A stretch of DNA of 6,984 bases from Verrucomicrobiota bacterium (lineage in GTDB: Bacteria > Verrucomicrobiota > Verrucomicrobiia > Chthoniobacterales > UBA10450): the NCBI GenBank assembly GCA_003219095.1, contig QHPM01000275.1, positions 1 to 6,984 on the forward strand, given 5' to 3'. The translations under genes and the position numbers were made by a program. Shown one piece after another: positions 5,396 to 6,984 of this stretch; position 1 is the first letter of the stretch, and each line of letters begins with the position of its first letter. The notes under the pieces were generated by a model, which was given only the letters and a program-made list of their open reading frames with translations, ran no database searches and was not told where the DNA came from.

Positions 5396-6874
5396 CTAAA
5401 ATTGCACCGGCAGATCGTCGAGCGCACGACGCGCCACCTGAATGTCGTCAAAGGGAATGGTGTGATCGGCAAACTCCTGATATTTTTCGTGGCCTTTGCC
5501 GGCGATCAGAACCAGGTCGCGCGGCTGGGCCATCGCCACTGCATGTCGAATGGCTTGCGCGCGCTCCACGATTTTTTCGTAATGGGTGGAGCGAAATCCC
5601 TTCTCCACTTCGTTAATAATTGCGTCTGGATTTTCTTTGCGCGGATTGTCCGAAGTGATGATGGCGTGGTCGGCCAATTCATCCGTCACGCGTCCCATCA
5701 GTGGCCGCTTTTTTCGATCCCGATCGCCGCCGCATCCAAAAACAACAATTAGTTTGCGCGGCTTCAGTTCGCGCAACGTTTTCAAGACATTGCGCAGTGC
5801 GTCATCGGTGTGCGCGTAATCGACAAAAATTTGAAATTGGCGTTTTGCTGGAACGAGTTCGAGACGTCCCGGCACTTGCGGTGAGCGGGCAAGCGAAAGA
5901 ATGGCGTTGCGCAAATTCACCCCCATGGCCCCGGCCGCCGCCAGTGCCGCCATCGAGTTGGCAACGTTAAATCGACCGATCAAAGGAACCCGCACCAGAT
6001 AACTTCGGCCGCGCGCATCGAGTTGATAGGAGGTGCCGGCGAATTCCGTCCGATAATTCGAGGCCCGAAAATCGGCGTGCAAACCGAGGCCGTAAGTCAC
6101 GACTGGAATTTTGCCGGCGAGGCGACCGACCAATTTTTCGCCGTAACGATCGTCGATGTTAATGACCGCGGTGGCCGCTTTTTTTTTCGTTTGCGAAGGC
6201 AGATCCTGAAAAAGTTTCGCTTTGGCCTCGAAGTAATTTTCCATCGTGCCGTGAAAATCGAGGTGGTCCCGGGTAAGGTTGGTGAAGACGGCGACGTCCC
6301 ATTCGATTCCGCGGGTTCGTTCCTGCGCCAGCGCGTGCGAAGAGACCTCCATCGCGGCCGCGCGGCCACCGGCGTTGAAGATTTGCGCGAGCAATTCCTG
6401 AATGTCGAGCGCTTCCGGCGTGGTTCGGATCGCGGGCAAAATGCGATCGCCGATTTCGTATTGCACCGTGCCGAGCAATCCACAGCGTATTCCGGCCTTT
6501 TCGCAAATGTGTTTGATCAGAAAGGTCGTCGTCGTTTTCCCGTTCGTGCCCGTAACCGCAGCCATTTTTAATTTGCGCGCCGGCATCCCATAAAACGCGG
6601 CCGACAAATCAGCCAGCGCCGACCGGCTATCATCGACGACGAGACAGGTCGCGCGCGGCGACGAAATTTCGCGTTCGGCCACGATCACACTCGCTCCCTG
6701 TTCGATCGCTTGATCGACGAATTGATGGCCATCGCTTTTCTCACCGCGGATGGCAACGAAAAGAGTGTTGCCCTGCACTCGCCGCGAGTCATACGCGATG
6801 CTTTCCACTTCGCGATCAAGCGACCCGATGACCCGACGTGGCGCAATGGCCCGGGCGAGAACTTTGAGCTGCAT
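5396..6874 (-). CDS. murE: UDP-N-acetylmuramoyl-L-alanyl-D-glutamate--2,6-diaminopimelate ligase (MurE)
   Basis: MurE adds the third stem-peptide residue to UDP-MurNAc-L-Ala-D-Glu in the cytoplasm, using ATP. The 492 residues match the family length. Seen in order are YDSRRVQGNTLFVAIRG (28-44, UDP-substrate domain), the P-loop GTNGKTTTT (109-117), TTPE (151-154), MEVSSHAL (175-182) and TRDHLDFHGTM (201-211). K218 in EAKAKLF is at the position of the carbamylated lysine. Then come VPGRLEL (334-340), VDYAHTDDAL (351-360), FGCGGDRDRKKRPLMG (379-394), DNPR (409-412) and AGKGHE (458-463). DNPR is the established signature of meso-diaminopimelate-adding enzymes, in contrast to lysine-adding ones, so a DAP-type wall is predicted. 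HTDDAL replaces the commoner HTPDAL. The start at 6874 lies 19 bases after the stop of the preceding gene, without a clear Shine-Dalgarno. Downstream is the 232-base gap with repeat copy B. Confidence 0.97.
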   Translation of the reverse strand: MQLKVLARAIAPRRVIGSLDREVESIAYDSRRVQGNTLFVAIRGEKSDGHQFVDQAIEQGASVIVAEREISSPRATCLVVDDSRSALADLSAAFYGMPARKLKMAAVTGTNGKTTTTFLIKHICEKAGIRCGLLGTVQYEIGDRILPAIRTTPEALDIQELLAQIFNAGGRAAAMEVSSHALAQERTRGIEWDVAVFTNLTRDHLDFHGTMENYFEAKAKLFQDLPSQTKKKAATAVINIDDRYGEKLVGRLAGKIPVVTYGLGLHADFRASNYRTEFAGTSYQLDARGRSYLVRVPLIGRFNVANSMAALAAAGAMGVNLRNAILSLARSPQVPGRLELVPAKRQFQIFVDYAHTDDALRNVLKTLRELKPRKLIVVFGCGGDRDRKKRPLMGRVTDELADHAIITSDNPRKENPDAIINEVEKGFRSTHYEKIVERAQAIRHAVAMAQPRDLVLIAGKGHEKYQEFADHTIPFDDIQVARRALDDLPVQF

Positions 6875-6893
6875 GTAAAATTAAAACGGTTGC

Positions 6894-6984
6894 TCAATGT
6901 CCCGGCGCGCTGGTTGAAGCGACCCGGCCCCCCGCGGCTGGCTTAATCAAATCGGGTTGCGGGGCGAGATCGAGATAACGCGCG
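6894..6984 (-). CDS. C-terminal end of an upstream gene, probably ftsI (penicillin-binding protein)
   Basis: Of the three minus-strand frames entering from the right edge, this one runs longest (29 codons to a TGA at 6896-6894); the other two stop earlier. It begins ARYLDLAPQPDLIKP and ends with a low-complexity Gly/Ala/Ser tail. A motif like ARYLD after the transpeptidase domain is common at the ends of FtsI-type penicillin-binding proteins, and ftsI normally precedes murE in dcw clusters. Identity therefore rests mainly on gene order; no catalytic motif is inside the window. The stop is 19 bases before the murE ATG, which suits one operon. Confidence 0.6.
   Translation of the reverse strand, partial: ARYLDLAPQPDLIKPAAGGRVASTSAPGH

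Overview
The window is a stretch of a division and cell-wall (dcw) gene cluster. All recognisable genes lie on the minus strand, so transcription runs from the right edge to the left. In that order they are: the last 29 codons of an upstream gene, probably ftsI (a penicillin-binding protein); murE; murF; mraY; murD; a small membrane-anchored LysM protein; and the first 263 codons of ftsW, which runs off the left edge. No RNA gene, CRISPR array, transposase or phage gene is visible. Open frames on the plus strand are antisense shadows.

The encoded steps are consecutive. MurD adds D-Glu, MurE the third residue (meso-diaminopimelate, from its DNPR motif) and MurF D-Ala-D-Ala to the UDP-MurNAc peptide. 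MraY then moves the product onto undecaprenyl phosphate to make lipid I. FtsW (glycan polymerase) and FtsI (transpeptidase) use the finished precursor at the septum. The LysM protein is probably a septal or envelope peptidoglycan-binding factor.

The packing is of two kinds. murF/mraY, mraY/murD and murD/lysM each overlap by 4 bases (ATGA), which suggests translational coupling. murE/murF and lysM/ftsW are separated by 232 and 175 bases. Each of these two gaps is mostly filled by a related GC-rich element built of inverted repeats (809-941 and 5186-5346). Both elements have near-identical outer arms, and inner hairpins whose arms differ but whose spacers (TCCT/CCCT, read AGG or AGA in the right half) are kept. 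This is the least ordinary thing in the window.

mraY is broken as given. A frameshift together with about 62 missing bases near 3510-3530 removes most of the second membrane segment and part of the third. mraY is normally essential and the rest of the gene is well conserved, so an assembly error or very recent deletion is more likely than an old pseudogene.

Gene order, a LysM protein between murD and ftsW, the DAP-type MurE and the dispersed palindromic elements suggest a GC-rich Gram-negative bacterium. My best guess is Verrucomicrobiota, possibly a Chthoniobacterales-like soil lineage known from metagenomes. This placement is inference from remembered genome patterns, not from a search.
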